The notes under the pieces are model-generated. The model made no database searches. It was not told where the DNA came from and saw nothing but the letters and a program-made list of their open reading frames with translations. Position numbers and translations under genes: made by a program. A stretch of 8,712 nucleotides of DNA from Planctomycetaceae bacterium (GTDB lineage: Bacteria; Planctomycetota; Planctomycetia; Pirellulales; Thermoguttaceae). How positions within the stretch are numbered: position 1 is the stretch's first letter; each line of letters starts with the position of its first letter. Positions 1-5,878 of the stretch are shown here, piece by piece. The stretch is from assembly GCA_031283825.1 (NCBI GenBank), contig JAITAZ010000466.1, positions 1 through 8,712 on the forward strand, given 5' to 3'.

Positions 1-78
1 ATTTGTTACCGTTCAAAGTATATAAGGATCAGACAACGGTTTAATACCTCCTGTAGATTCTGCAAACAATAACACAAA

Positions 79-96
79 AATTTAAATTATTAAATT
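79..96 (-). terminator. Weak AT-only hairpin downstream of the epimerase gene
   Basis: Arms AATTTAA (79-85) and TTAAATT (90-96) enclose a four-base loop. Read on the minus strand, the hairpin lies about 30 bases past the epimerase stop codon and is followed by a short T-run. The stem has no G-C pair, so termination is plausible but weakly supported. Confidence 0.25.
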
Positions 97-126
97 CTTC
101 ATTGTAAATATTTTTAGTAATTCTGT

Positions 127-1137
127 TTAACGTTTTACATTGTCTAGCCATTGACAGGTTTTTCTTATTCCTTCCTCAAACGGAATTGGTTTGTATCCTA
201 ACTCTGATTCGGCTTTTTTCGACGAAAAAGACCAATCAGCTAAAAACGTTTTCACCCAACCGGGCGTAAATACCGGATAAATCCCAAAGACGTCCGCTAA
301 CCACTCCGAAATATACGCAATCAAAAAAGGCGTTAAATAATATATTCCCCATCTAAAACGTTTAACTCTATCTACCTTGTCAATCATCGAAAAAAAGTCT
401 CTCAGCGTAACATTTTCACCGCCCAAAATATAACGCTCGCCAATCCGACCTCTTTCCATCGCCAAAATTAACCCCGTAACAACATCGTCAATGTAAACAT
501 AATTTCCAATATTACGCCCATAATTTAAAACTACCGGCATCCTGCCGCCGCGAATCATCGAAATAAGATGCGTAACCGTATTCGATTCAGAAAGTAATCC
601 AGGTCCAAAAACCCGCGTCGGATTAACTATCACTACAGGAACTCCCTCGCCAGATAACCTCAACGCCTCACGCTCCATCTCCGCCTTCGACCGCTCATAC
701 TCCGTGAAAAATTGATCGCTAACACGAACCATTTTTTCATCGCCAACAACGCCCTTCGGAGTCACGCCAAACGTAACTATCGTCGATGTCCAAACAACTC
801 GCTCGACACCCAATTCTACAGCAATGTCAAAAACGTTTCGCGTCCCGACAATATTTATCTCATCGTAAATCTTTTTGTCTCTTGCCCAGTTTCTAGCATA
901 TCCGGCAAGATGAAAAACATACTTACAACCAGACATCCCTCGACGCAACGATTCCTTATCCGTAATATCTCCCTGAATATAATTCACGCCGTCAATAGCG
1001 CCGCCAGATAACCGCAACGGATCGCGAACAAACGCATTCACTACGCATCCTCGACGCAATAACTCATTCAATAACTCGCGACCAATAAAACCACTACCGC
1101 CAGTAACAAATATTTGTACTCCAGATTCTACTAACAT
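127..1137 (-). CDS. NAD-dependent epimerase/dehydratase (extended SDR, HpnA/dihydroflavonol-reductase-like)
   Basis: This 336-residue protein is a cytosolic NAD(P)-dependent sugar-nucleotide epimerase/dehydratase or reductase of the extended short-chain dehydrogenase family. The Rossmann nucleotide-binding motif TGGSGFIG lies at residues 12-19, the acidic GDITD at 56-60, HLAG at 76-79, a TST segment at 117-119 where the catalytic Ser/Thr is expected, and the catalytic YxxxK as Y147-K151. NPTRVFGPG at 172-180 is the usual post-catalytic block. The set VFHLAGYARNW, NIVGTRN and VERVVWTS resembles hopanoid-associated HpnA and dihydroflavonol-4-reductase-like proteins, so the substrate cannot be fixed from sequence. 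Length is normal for the family. The ATG places the Rossmann motif at the usual distance from the N-terminus, but no Shine-Dalgarno sequence precedes it. Instead ATTGTAACGAT, a motif repeated elsewhere in the window, sits two bases before the start. It is transcribed divergently from the ribosomal cluster, and nothing nearby indicates its pathway. Confidence 0.93.
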   Translation of the reverse strand: MLVESGVQIFVTGGSGFIGRELLNELLRRGCVVNAFVRDPLRLSGGAIDGVNYIQGDITDKESLRRGMSGCKYVFHLAGYARNWARDKKIYDEINIVGTRNVFDIAVELGVERVVWTSTIVTFGVTPKGVVGDEKMVRVSDQFFTEYERSKAEMEREALRLSGEGVPVVIVNPTRVFGPGLLSESNTVTHLISMIRGGRMPVVLNYGRNIGNYVYIDDVVTGLILAMERGRIGERYILGGENVTLRDFFSMIDKVDRVKRFRWGIYYLTPFLIAYISEWLADVFGIYPVFTPGWVKTFLADWSFSSKKAESELGYKPIPFEEGIRKTCQWLDNVKR

Positions 1138-1267
1138 AATCGTTACAATAAATTTTTTTTTTCGTTAAGGGTTTTTAAAATTCGGAATTCGGAAATTCAG
1201 AATTAAATTTTTCTAGCGTTTAGTTGGCAACGTGTTTTTTTGATATTACAGCGGAATATTTTTAGTA

Positions 1268-1520
1268 GTTCCGCAAGGACGAAATATGCATAACCATAAA
1301 TGAATCGAATCGCAACCTACGGTACGAAACCTCACAATAATCAAGCCCCGCATAGAGCAACATTATGAAATTAATTTATCGTTACAATAATTCATAATGT
1401 CGTCCCAGCGGGACTTTCGGCTATCGGCTATCGGCTATCGGCTATTGGCTATTGGAACGTTTTATCGGCGGTTACGTTTCGCTACTCCGCCGATTATACA
1501 CATCACGCCCCTGCGGGCTA
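1268..1520. repeat. Palindrome-rich intergenic cassette
   Basis: Five short inverted repeats lie close together. They are TCC-GCAA-GGA at 1270-1279, ACATTATGAA (1360-1369) with TTCATAATGT (1391-1400), GTCCC-AGC-GGGAC at 1402-1414, ATCGGCGG (1464-1471) with CCGCCGAT (1487-1494), and GCCC-CTGC-GGGC at 1507-1518. The block is richer in G and C than its surroundings. From memory, phrases such as CAATAATCAAGCCCCG and CACGCCCCTGCGGGCTATCA resemble a dispersed intergenic repeat family seen in Planctomycetes and other environmental bacteria. That resemblance is recollection, not a search result. There is no transposase gene. It could be a degenerate REP-like or MITE-like element. Confidence 0.5.
1418..1455. 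repeat. 7-bp tandem repeat, CGGCTAT x4 plus TGGCTAT and a partial unit
   Basis: Four exact CGGCTAT units (1418-1445) are followed by one TGGCTAT (1446-1452) and a partial TGG. The array lies inside the palindrome-rich block, directly after the GTCCC/GGGAC hairpin. Such short units can change copy number by replication slippage. It lies outside any gene I can identify. Confidence 0.8.
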
Positions 1521-1640
1521 TCATAGAATTTAATTTGAAATATTACAAAATTAATGACCACTAAATCATTCATCTAATTTAATCACAACAAACTAAACGC
1601 TAGGAAATCTTTTGCAACTATTTTGACGCTGTATTTTTTT

Positions 1641-1741
1641 AAGGAACATTAAGGACGTCGCGGTTTAAAATCGGAGATTAACGACTCCAAAGACATTACT
1701 CTTGAGTCTTTTCAAACAGATTTTAACCCCAATCGTTCCTT
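1641..1741. other. Nested three-helix inverted repeat (possible structured RNA)
   Basis: Three pairs of complementary segments are nested. The outer pair is AAGGAAC (1641-1647) with GTTCCTT (1735-1741). The middle pair is GGTTTAAAATC (1662-1672) with GATTTTAACC (1719-1728), ten pairs with one bulged T. The inner pair is GACTC (1683-1687) with GAGTC (1704-1708), and AAAGAC/GTCTTT is an alternative inner helix. No family was recognised. It could be an untranslated RNA, a control structure or a remnant of a palindromic element. Confidence 0.4.
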
Positions 1742-1885
1742 TAGTCTTTCATGTTTATTTTGTCTCTTAAAAAAATTTCTGCAACTGAATAGTTACATTT
1801 TATGAGTTAAATTTAACGGTCATATTATTGCAATTTTGATTTCCTAATCAAGATAACCTTCAAAGACTCTGCTGAAAATTTTTTT

Positions 1886-2024
1886 GCGTGAAAAATTTTT
1901 TTGCTCGTTAGTAAAAAAGTCATTCTATCATTTCGACCTTAAAATTTAGGCTTTTTTGTCGAAATGAAATTTTATCAAAGGTCGAAAAAATGAATATTCA
2001 CGCTTAAAAAAATTTTTTTAAGCG
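1886..2024. repeat. Nested inverted repeats ending in a 24-bp perfect palindrome
   Basis: GCGTGAA (1886-1892) pairs with TTCACGC (1997-2003). Inside it, CATTTCGAC (1929-1937) can pair with GTCGAAATG (1958-1966), or the overlapping TTTCGACCTT (1931-1940) can pair with AAGGTCGAAA (1978-1987), so these two stems exclude each other. A perfect 10-bp palindrome, TGAATATTCA (1991-2000), is followed directly by a 24-bp perfect palindrome at 2001-2024 with CGCTT and AAGCG ends around seven A and seven T. The latter forms a ten-pair stem with an AATT loop followed by AGTTTTT, so it could act as a terminator on the + strand. Confidence 0.55.
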
Positions 2025-2043
2025 AGTTTTTAAAACCGCCCCC

Positions 2044-2071
2044 TTGACACTTTTTACTCTGATGGTAAATT
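2044..2071 (+). promoter_or_regulatory. Sigma-70-like promoter candidate for rpsJ with overlapping palindrome
   Basis: TTGACA (2044-2049) is a perfect -35 hexamer. After 16 bases comes TAAATT (2066-2071), matching four of six -10 positions. The perfect 12-bp palindrome GGTAAATTTACC (2064-2075) overlaps the -10 element and would suit an operator. Transcription from here would give rpsJ a leader of nearly 600 bases. It is the best + strand promoter match I found before the cluster, but AT-rich sequence produces false matches. Confidence 0.4.
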
Positions 2072-2373
2072 TACCGCCTTTCAATCGCGACCCTAAATAA
2101 ATCAACGCAACTCGTAATTCAAATAATAAACATTACAGACAAAAAATGTAAATCGCCAAAAATTTTATCGGCGAAAAAAATCAAAAATAAATGGGTAACA
2201 AATAAACAACTCGAAAACGCCCCGCGAAAAAAAAACAAACAAAACGGCAAAAATAAATCCAGACGCACAAAAAAAATAATAAATACAGAAAAAGAAACAA
2301 AGTTTAAGAGATTAGTTGCTCTTACCGTTTGAGTTTCAATTTCAGCTATTTGGCAATTGGGGAGACGTTGAAG

Positions 2374-2428
2374 TTTACGTTTAACGTAAAAATATTGCAT
2401 TGCGATTTTGATTTTTCCAAATGCAATA
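2374..2428. repeat. Two adjacent small palindromes upstream of rpsJ
   Basis: TTTACGTT and AACGTAAA (2374-2381 and 2383-2390) flank a single T. Directly after, TATTGCATT (2393-2401) pairs with AATGCAATA (2420-2428) around an 18-base loop. Both lie in the presumed long leader of rpsJ. Function is unknown. Confidence 0.45.
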
Positions 2429-2552
2429 CCTAAAACGAATCCGTCATTCGTGGCGTTGTTCTGGTTTAGTCGGTCGGATTGGATTGTTGAATTGAAAAAG
2501 ACGTCGTTTGTTTTAAGTAGTTTTTTGTACTGACTTGAAAATTCCAAACGCG

Positions 2553-2645
2553 CTAATAAGTTGACCAGAAAAAAATCGCAGATTTGAAATTGTTCAAATT
2601 GCGAAATGGTCAGCGAAAAATTTGGTAGCGTTAGTTAATTATTAG
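2553..2645 (+). promoter_or_regulatory. Long leader hairpin immediately upstream of rpsJ
   Basis: From outside in, CTAATAA (2553-2559) pairs with TTATTAG (2639-2645), GTTGACCA (2560-2567) pairs with TGGTCAGC (2607-2614, one T-G wobble), and CGCA plus ATTTGAA (2577-2588, one bulged G) pairs with TTCAAAT plus TGCG (2593-2603) around an ATTG loop. The structure ends 24 bases before the GTG start. S10 operon leaders are the site of ribosomal-protein autoregulation in gammaproteobacteria, where L4 is the regulator. A comparable role here is only inferred from position. Confidence 0.45.
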
Positions 2646-2669
2646 TTAATATAATAGTGGAGATAGACA

Positions 2670-2999
2670 GTGAGCGTGCTAGGTCATGAAACAATAAGAA
2701 TTAGAATGGAAGCATTCGATAATGCCGTGCTAGATCAAAGCGCAGGAGATATAGTCGATACGGCAAAACGTACCGGTTCATTGGTTCGAGGTCCTATTCC
2801 GTTGCCGACCCGTATCGAACGTTATACCGTGCTGTCAAGTCCGCACGTCGATAAGAAAGCAAGACAACAATACGAAATAAGAACTCACAAAAGAGTAATC
2901 GATATCGTTCAAGCAACGGCAAAAACAATCGACGCATTAAATAAACTTACGTTGCCCGCCGGAGTCGATATTAAAATTAAAACAACCGGCAAAAAATAA
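2670..2999 (+). CDS. rpsJ: 30S ribosomal protein S10
   Basis: S10 is a 30S head protein, and in many bacteria it also serves as NusE in transcription antitermination. The 109 residues match the family from end to end: IRIRMEAFD at 9-17, TAKRTG at 31-36, the signature [20 protein letters not shown] at 41-60, EIRTHKR at 69-75 and LPAGVDI at 95-101. Family members are about 102-104 residues, so this copy has a few extra residues at both ends. The start is GTG, chosen because GGAG (2659-2662) lies seven bases upstream and the N-terminus aligns well. It opens the ribosomal cluster and follows a long hairpin. An unusually wide 548-base gap separates it from rplC. Confidence 0.97.
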   Translation: MSVLGHETIRIRMEAFDNAVLDQSAGDIVDTAKRTGSLVRGPIPLPTRIERYTVLSSPHVDKKARQQYEIRTHKRVIDIVQATAKTIDALNKLTLPAGVDIKIKTTGKK

Positions 3000-3118
3000 A
3001 ATTAAACTACATAAAATAAAAAAAACAGCCCAAAAAACAACAACTAGATTTTACACAACATTTGAATTTTGCAATACTTTAAGAATTCCCATTAACAAAA
3101 AAACAAAACGATTCTGTC

Positions 3119-3151
3119 TTGGTTTTTAGTTACTTAAAACAGAAAAACCAA
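3119..3151 (+). promoter_or_regulatory. 9-bp hairpin downstream of rpsJ
   Basis: TTGGTTTTT (3119-3127) and AAAAACCAA (3143-3151) are perfectly complementary around a 15-base loop. A competing pairing of TTCTGT (3112-3117) with ACAGAA (3139-3144) overlaps it. No T-run follows, so it is not a canonical terminator. It could be a processing or mRNA-end structure. Confidence 0.35.
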
Positions 3152-3393
3152 ACCCGCTTTAGATTTCAGCGATAAGCGTAAAAGCAATTTCGCGAACAAG
3201 CGGCGGCAGTTTAATCTGGTGTTAACGAGGCGTTCTGAATGATAGTAAAATAAAAAGCCGAGCGGTGTTTTTTCGTCTTTATATAAATGAAGTAAAACAA
3301 GACGAATCGGTAGGCAGATAATACGCAATAATCAGATAATCAGCAGCATAAGAATCTAGACTATACAAATCGTATTATGAATTTCGGCGACGC

Positions 3394-3416
3394 AATGATA
3401 TTCATTAAATATCATT
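3394..3416. promoter_or_regulatory. 9-bp AT-rich hairpin upstream of rplC
   Basis: AATGATATT (3394-3402) pairs perfectly with AATATCATT (3408-3416) around a CATTA loop, followed by seven A residues. On the minus strand the same stem is preceded by T residues. It may be an mRNA structure in the rplC leader. Confidence 0.35.
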
Positions 3417-3525
3417 AAAAAAATCAAAAAAGCCTGCTTTCCGAAGATAAACAAACGGCTCAAACCGAAAATTCAAGTGCGAGTAGTTTAAAAATTGCGT
3501 GTGGATAACAAGTAATAGTATTTTT

Positions 3526-3540
3526 TTGTAACAATAATTT
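3526..3540 (+). promoter_or_regulatory. TTGTAACAATAATTT motif directly before the rplC start
   Basis: This is one copy of a motif found in several gaps of the window. It ends seven bases before the rplC ATG, where a ribosome binding site would normally lie. Its role is unknown. Confidence 0.4.
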
Positions 3541-3547
3541 TCGTCAA

Positions 3548-4306
3548 ATGTCAATCGGACTTTTAGGACAAAAAATCGGATGTACACAATTGTACACGGA
3601 GATAGGCGAGGCAATACCGGTAACGGTCATTCAAGTTGGACCTTGCCATGTTATTCAGATTCGCAACAACGAGCGGGATGGTTACGAAGCGGTACAAATT
3701 GGATTCAGCGATAAATCGCGAAATAGGGCGTCAAAATCGGAACGAGGTCAAGTTGCGTTAATCGAAAGCAAAAGACGCAAAAAACAAACAGTTGCCGGAG
3801 CTACGCCGTCGCCAAGAGCTGGTTGCGAGCCAAAAAAGTTTATCCGCGAATTTCGAATACCAGTTAGCGGCTACGAAGTCGGACAAGAATTAACGGTTGA
3901 TGTTTTCGATGAAGTTATCGCAGTTGACGTTACGGCAATTAGTAAAGGTTCTGGCTACACGGGCGTTATGAAACGTCATAATTTCGGAGGTCAGAGAGCG
4001 TCGCATGGAGTAAAGAAATGTCATCGACATTTAGGAAGCAGCGGATGTAGCGCGTTTCCAAGCCGAACTCAAAAAGGTAAAAAAATGGCTGGACAATACG
4101 GCGCTGACAAAATAACAATCCGAAATCAAAAAGTCGTGTTGGTCGATAAAGAAAATAATCTCCTAGCAATTCGCGGCGCAATTCCGGGTCCAAAAGGCGG
4201 ATACGTTACAATCAAACCGACAAATATTCAACCAGTCCCAAAATCAAATCATTGGAAAATCACAAAGAAAGAACAAACAACCGTAAATACGGAAGGCAAA
4301 TCATAA
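3548..4306 (+). CDS. rplC: 50S ribosomal protein L3
   Basis: L3 is an early assembly protein of the 50S subunit whose long loop reaches toward the peptidyl-transferase centre. The N-terminus GLLGQKIGCTQLY (4-16), the block SKGSGYTGVMKRHNFGGQ (132-149), ASHG just after it, KGKKMAGQYG (about 177-186) and the GAIPGPKGG segment near 210 are all family landmarks. Length is 252 residues against about 209 in Escherichia coli. The excess lies in a basic insertion around residues 57-100 and a polar tail of about 20 residues after the last conserved strand. The long form with HRH and PSRT blocks recalls planctomycete L3. The ATG is the only sensible start, yet no Shine-Dalgarno sequence precedes it, and TTGTAACAATAATTT occupies that position. 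Confidence 0.97.
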   Translation: MSIGLLGQKIGCTQLYTEIGEAIPVTVIQVGPCHVIQIRNNERDGYEAVQIGFSDKSRNRASKSERGQVALIESKRRKKQTVAGATPSPRAGCEPKKFIREFRIPVSGYEVGQELTVDVFDEVIAVDVTAISKGSGYTGVMKRHNFGGQRASHGVKKCHRHLGSSGCSAFPSRTQKGKKMAGQYGADKITIRNQKVVLVDKENNLLAIRGAIPGPKGGYVTIKPTNIQPVPKSNHWKITKKEQTTVNTEGKS

Positions 4307-4332
4307 ATAGTAGTAATTTTCAGCGTGAATTT

Positions 4333-4347
4333 TTGTAACGATAATTT
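4333..4347 (+). promoter_or_regulatory. TTGTAACGATAATTT motif after rplC
   Basis: This copy of the recurring intergenic motif lies 26 bases after the rplC stop codon. It differs from the copy before rplC at a single base (G for A) over 15 positions. Confidence 0.4.
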
Positions 4348-4382
4348 AAATTAGAATTAACTATAAATTTAACATAAAGTTT

Positions 4383-4407
4383 AATTGTCCGATTGGGTCG
4401 GGCAATT
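4383..4407 (+). promoter_or_regulatory. 10-bp hairpin upstream of rplD
   Basis: AATTGTCCGA (4383-4392) pairs with TCGGGCAATT (4398-4407) around a TTGGG loop, with one U-G wobble in RNA. It is followed by TGTAATTTTTAAC, a loose T-run, so it might work as an attenuator. It lies 39 bases before rplD, the gene for L4, which is the autoregulator of the S10 operon in Escherichia coli. The regulatory role here is inference. Confidence 0.5.
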
Positions 4408-4446
4408 TGTAATTTTTAACGAAAGTATTTTGATTCAGGTGTAACT

Positions 4447-5151
4447 ATGCCTAGCGTCGAATTGACGGTTTACGATAAATCCGGTAAAGAAATTGATAAG
4501 TTGACAGTTTATACTGAACTGCTGGTTGACCATATCAACAACCAACTTTTACATGACGCTGTCGTTATGTACCAATCTAATATCAGACAAGGTTCGGCTA
4601 GAACGAAATCTCGCGCTGATGTTGCCGGTCATAAGAAAAAGATGTACAAACAAAAAGGCACAGGTAACGCACGTGCCGGTCATCGACGTAGCGGTGTCCG
4701 ACGCGGCGGCGGTCATATTTTCGCTAAAAGACCAAGAAATTGGTTCTTCCGCTTGCCAAGTAAAGCTCTGAAAAAAGCCGCACGTATGGCTTTCGTTGCA
4801 AAATTAAATGACTTGCAAGTAACACTAATCGACGCCTTGTCAGTCGAACAACCAAAAACAAAAGAAGTCGCAGAAATTCTTAATGCGCTCAAAATAAAAG
4901 ATACTGTACTCGTTGCAATTGAAAAACATAATACTAATCTTTACAAAAGTTTCCGCAACATTGAAGGGGTGCAAATTCTACCAGTTTCCGATCTAAACGC
5001 TTACGAAATTCTTCGTCCCAAACGACTCCTAATGACGCGAACAGCTTACGAATCGTTTGTAAATTCAATCATCACTCCGTCCGACTATGAAACCGCTCTA
5101 AACGAATTGAAAAAATCATCAACCGCAGTAGCAACAACTTCAGCAACTTAA
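4447..5151 (+). CDS. rplD: 50S ribosomal protein L4
   Basis: L4 binds 23S rRNA early in 50S assembly and its extended loop lines the peptide exit tunnel. In Escherichia coli it also represses the S10 operon. The diagnostic loop occupies about residues 51-104: RTKSRADVAG, then KQKGTGNARAGHRRSGVRRG and GGGHIFAKRPRNW. The C-terminal globular part follows, with ALKIKDTVLVAI near 147-158 and RPKRLLMTRTAYE near 195-207. At 234 residues it is longer than the usual 200-210, mainly through a Ser/Thr/Ala-rich tail. The ATG start is preceded by AGGTG (4437-4441) at good spacing. The gene follows a 140-base gap containing a strong hairpin. Confidence 0.97.
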   Translation: MPSVELTVYDKSGKEIDKLTVYTELLVDHINNQLLHDAVVMYQSNIRQGSARTKSRADVAGHKKKMYKQKGTGNARAGHRRSGVRRGGGHIFAKRPRNWFFRLPSKALKKAARMAFVAKLNDLQVTLIDALSVEQPKTKEVAEILNALKIKDTVLVAIEKHNTNLYKSFRNIEGVQILPVSDLNAYEILRPKRLLMTRTAYESFVNSIITPSDYETALNELKKSSTAVATTSAT

Positions 5152-5160
5152 ACGACAAAA

Positions 5161-5194
5161 TTTCAAAAAATAAGTAATTTCAAAAAAATAAGTA
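5161..5194. repeat. Tandem duplication of about 17 bp after rplD
   Basis: Two units of the form TTTCAAAAAATAAGTA (5161-5176 and 5178-5194) differ by one extra A. They lie ten bases after the rplD stop codon and look like a simple slippage duplication. Confidence 0.6.
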
Positions 5195-5307
5195 GTAACA
5201 ATTCAAAGTAAATTTTTACTAGTCCCAAAGATACAAAAATTTTAGAATCGTAAGTCAAGCTAATTGCGGCTTGCGGTAACTCGCGGCTTTATAAATGGAG
5301 GCGTATC

Positions 5308-5625
5308 GTGCCAAGACAAAAAGACATTACAAAAGTAAATTTACAACTTGAACCGTATCAGATAATCCTTAAACCTGTTGTTACAGAAAAAGGTTATGAC
5401 TATGCCGAACATCGCAATATTTACACGTTTGAAGTAAATAATCTTGCGAATAAACGGCAGATCAAAGAAGCGGTCGAGTTCCTTTTCGACGTTAAAGTAA
5501 TTGATGTTAAAACGCAAAAACGCAAAGGCAAAGAACGCCGCGTCCGTCATAAATACGGTGAAACTAAGCCGATTAAACGCGCGCTAGTCAGATTAAGCGA
5601 CGATGACAGAATAAATTACGGTTGA
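5308..5625 (+). CDS. rplW: 50S ribosomal protein L23
   Basis: L23 sits at the exit of the peptide tunnel and is the docking site for trigger factor and the signal recognition particle. The 105 residues show the family pattern: ILKPVVTEKG at 20-29, IYTFEVNNLANKRQIKEAVE at 38-57, LFDVKVIDVKT near 59-69, and a basic segment KRKGKERRVR near 71-80. The length is typical. The start codon is GTG, chosen because a strong GGAGG (5297-5301) precedes it by six bases and the N-terminus fits. The 156-base gap before it is unusually wide for rplD-rplW, which often nearly touch. Confidence 0.96.
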   Translation: MPRQKDITKVNLQLEPYQIILKPVVTEKGYDYAEHRNIYTFEVNNLANKRQIKEAVEFLFDVKVIDVKTQKRKGKERRVRHKYGETKPIKRALVRLSDDDRINYG

Positions 5626-5664
5626 TAAAAACAACTGATAAAATTTCTGTCGCAAAAATCCAGT

Positions 5665-5700
5665 CGATTATTAAAAATTTAATCGTCGTATTTTTTCGTT
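5665..5700 (+). terminator. Weak terminator-like hairpin after rplW
   Basis: CGATTA (5665-5670) pairs with TAATCG (5680-5685) around a nine-base loop. It is followed by TCGTATTTTTTCG, a six-base T-run starting six bases downstream. The stem is short, so at most it would be a leaky terminator or attenuator within the cluster. Confidence 0.3.
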
Positions 5701-5789
5701 TTTGATTTAATTAAGTAATCCGTAAAAATTTTTAAGCAAAAAACAACAGTTAATCCAAAAAGAGCGGCAGTTCAAAATACATTTAATTC

Positions 5790-5820
5790 AAAAATTCGAA
5801 ATACTGAATTCCGAATTTTT
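5790..5820. promoter_or_regulatory. 9-bp hairpin upstream of rplB
   Basis: AAAAATTCG (5790-5798) pairs perfectly with CGAATTTTT (5812-5820) around a 13-base loop. Its 3' arm is part of GAATTCCGAATTTT (5806-5819), whose reverse complement occurs at 1177-1190 near the epimerase start. A T-run is built into the 3' arm, which gives it a terminator-like look, although the stem is AT-rich. Confidence 0.35.
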
Positions 5821-5878
5821 TGATTGTAACCCGCTGTAAGTTACACACAAATCGCACTTTAACATTTGACGTTTTCAA

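Larger units (their letters stand above)
1138..2669. other. 1.5-kb gene-free region between the divergent epimerase and rpsJ
   Basis: No convincing coding region is present on either strand. The stretch is rich in A and T runs and contains several separate inverted-repeat structures, listed individually: a palindrome-rich block with a short tandem repeat, a nested stem at 1641-1741, a second repeat block at 1886-2024, a promoter-like sequence at 2044-2071, small palindromes at 2374-2390 and 2393-2428, and a hairpin directly before rpsJ. An open minus-strand frame at 2119-2547 is poly-Phe-rich, starts with TTG and has no ribosome binding site, so I do not call it. The region must hold the control signals of both flanking genes. 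Confidence 0.7.
3000..3547. other. 548-base gap between rpsJ and rplC
   Basis: No gene is supported. Open frames on the minus strand at 3134-3328 and 3405-3614 lack family resemblance and ribosome binding sites. Inverted repeats present are TTGGTTTTT (3119-3127) with AAAAACCAA (3143-3151), TTCGTCTT (3272-3279) with AAGACGAA (3299-3306), and AATGATATT (3394-3402) with AATATCATT (3408-3416). The last 22 bases before rplC hold a copy of the recurring TTGTAAC motif. This gap is much larger than is normal in an S10 operon. Confidence 0.7.

Noticed and set aside
45..56. AGGAGGT on the minus strand near the window start
   Set aside because: It looks like an ideal ribosome binding site, but the TTG that follows opens a frame that stops after seven codons. 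No start codon leading to a useful frame is visible within the window.
1418..1455. Tandem repeats as a possible CRISPR array
   Set aside because: The units are 7 bp and contiguous, with no spacers and no cas genes nearby.
2119..2547. Minus-strand open frame of 142 codons between the repeats and rpsJ
   Set aside because: It begins with TTG without a ribosome binding site, its second half is Phe/Leu/Ile runs arising from A-runs on the + strand, and it spans palindromes. I recognise no family. A real small membrane protein is not fully excluded.
2650..2655. Perfect TATAAT just before rpsJ
   Set aside because: A start site from this -10 would fall on the ribosome binding site of rpsJ, and no -35 hexamer lies at 16-18 bases. 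It is probably chance in AT-rich sequence.
3134..3614. Minus-strand open frames of 64 and 69 codons in and beyond the rpsJ-rplC gap
   Set aside because: They are short, without ribosome binding sites or family resemblance, and the second overlaps the start of rplC. They look like chance frames.
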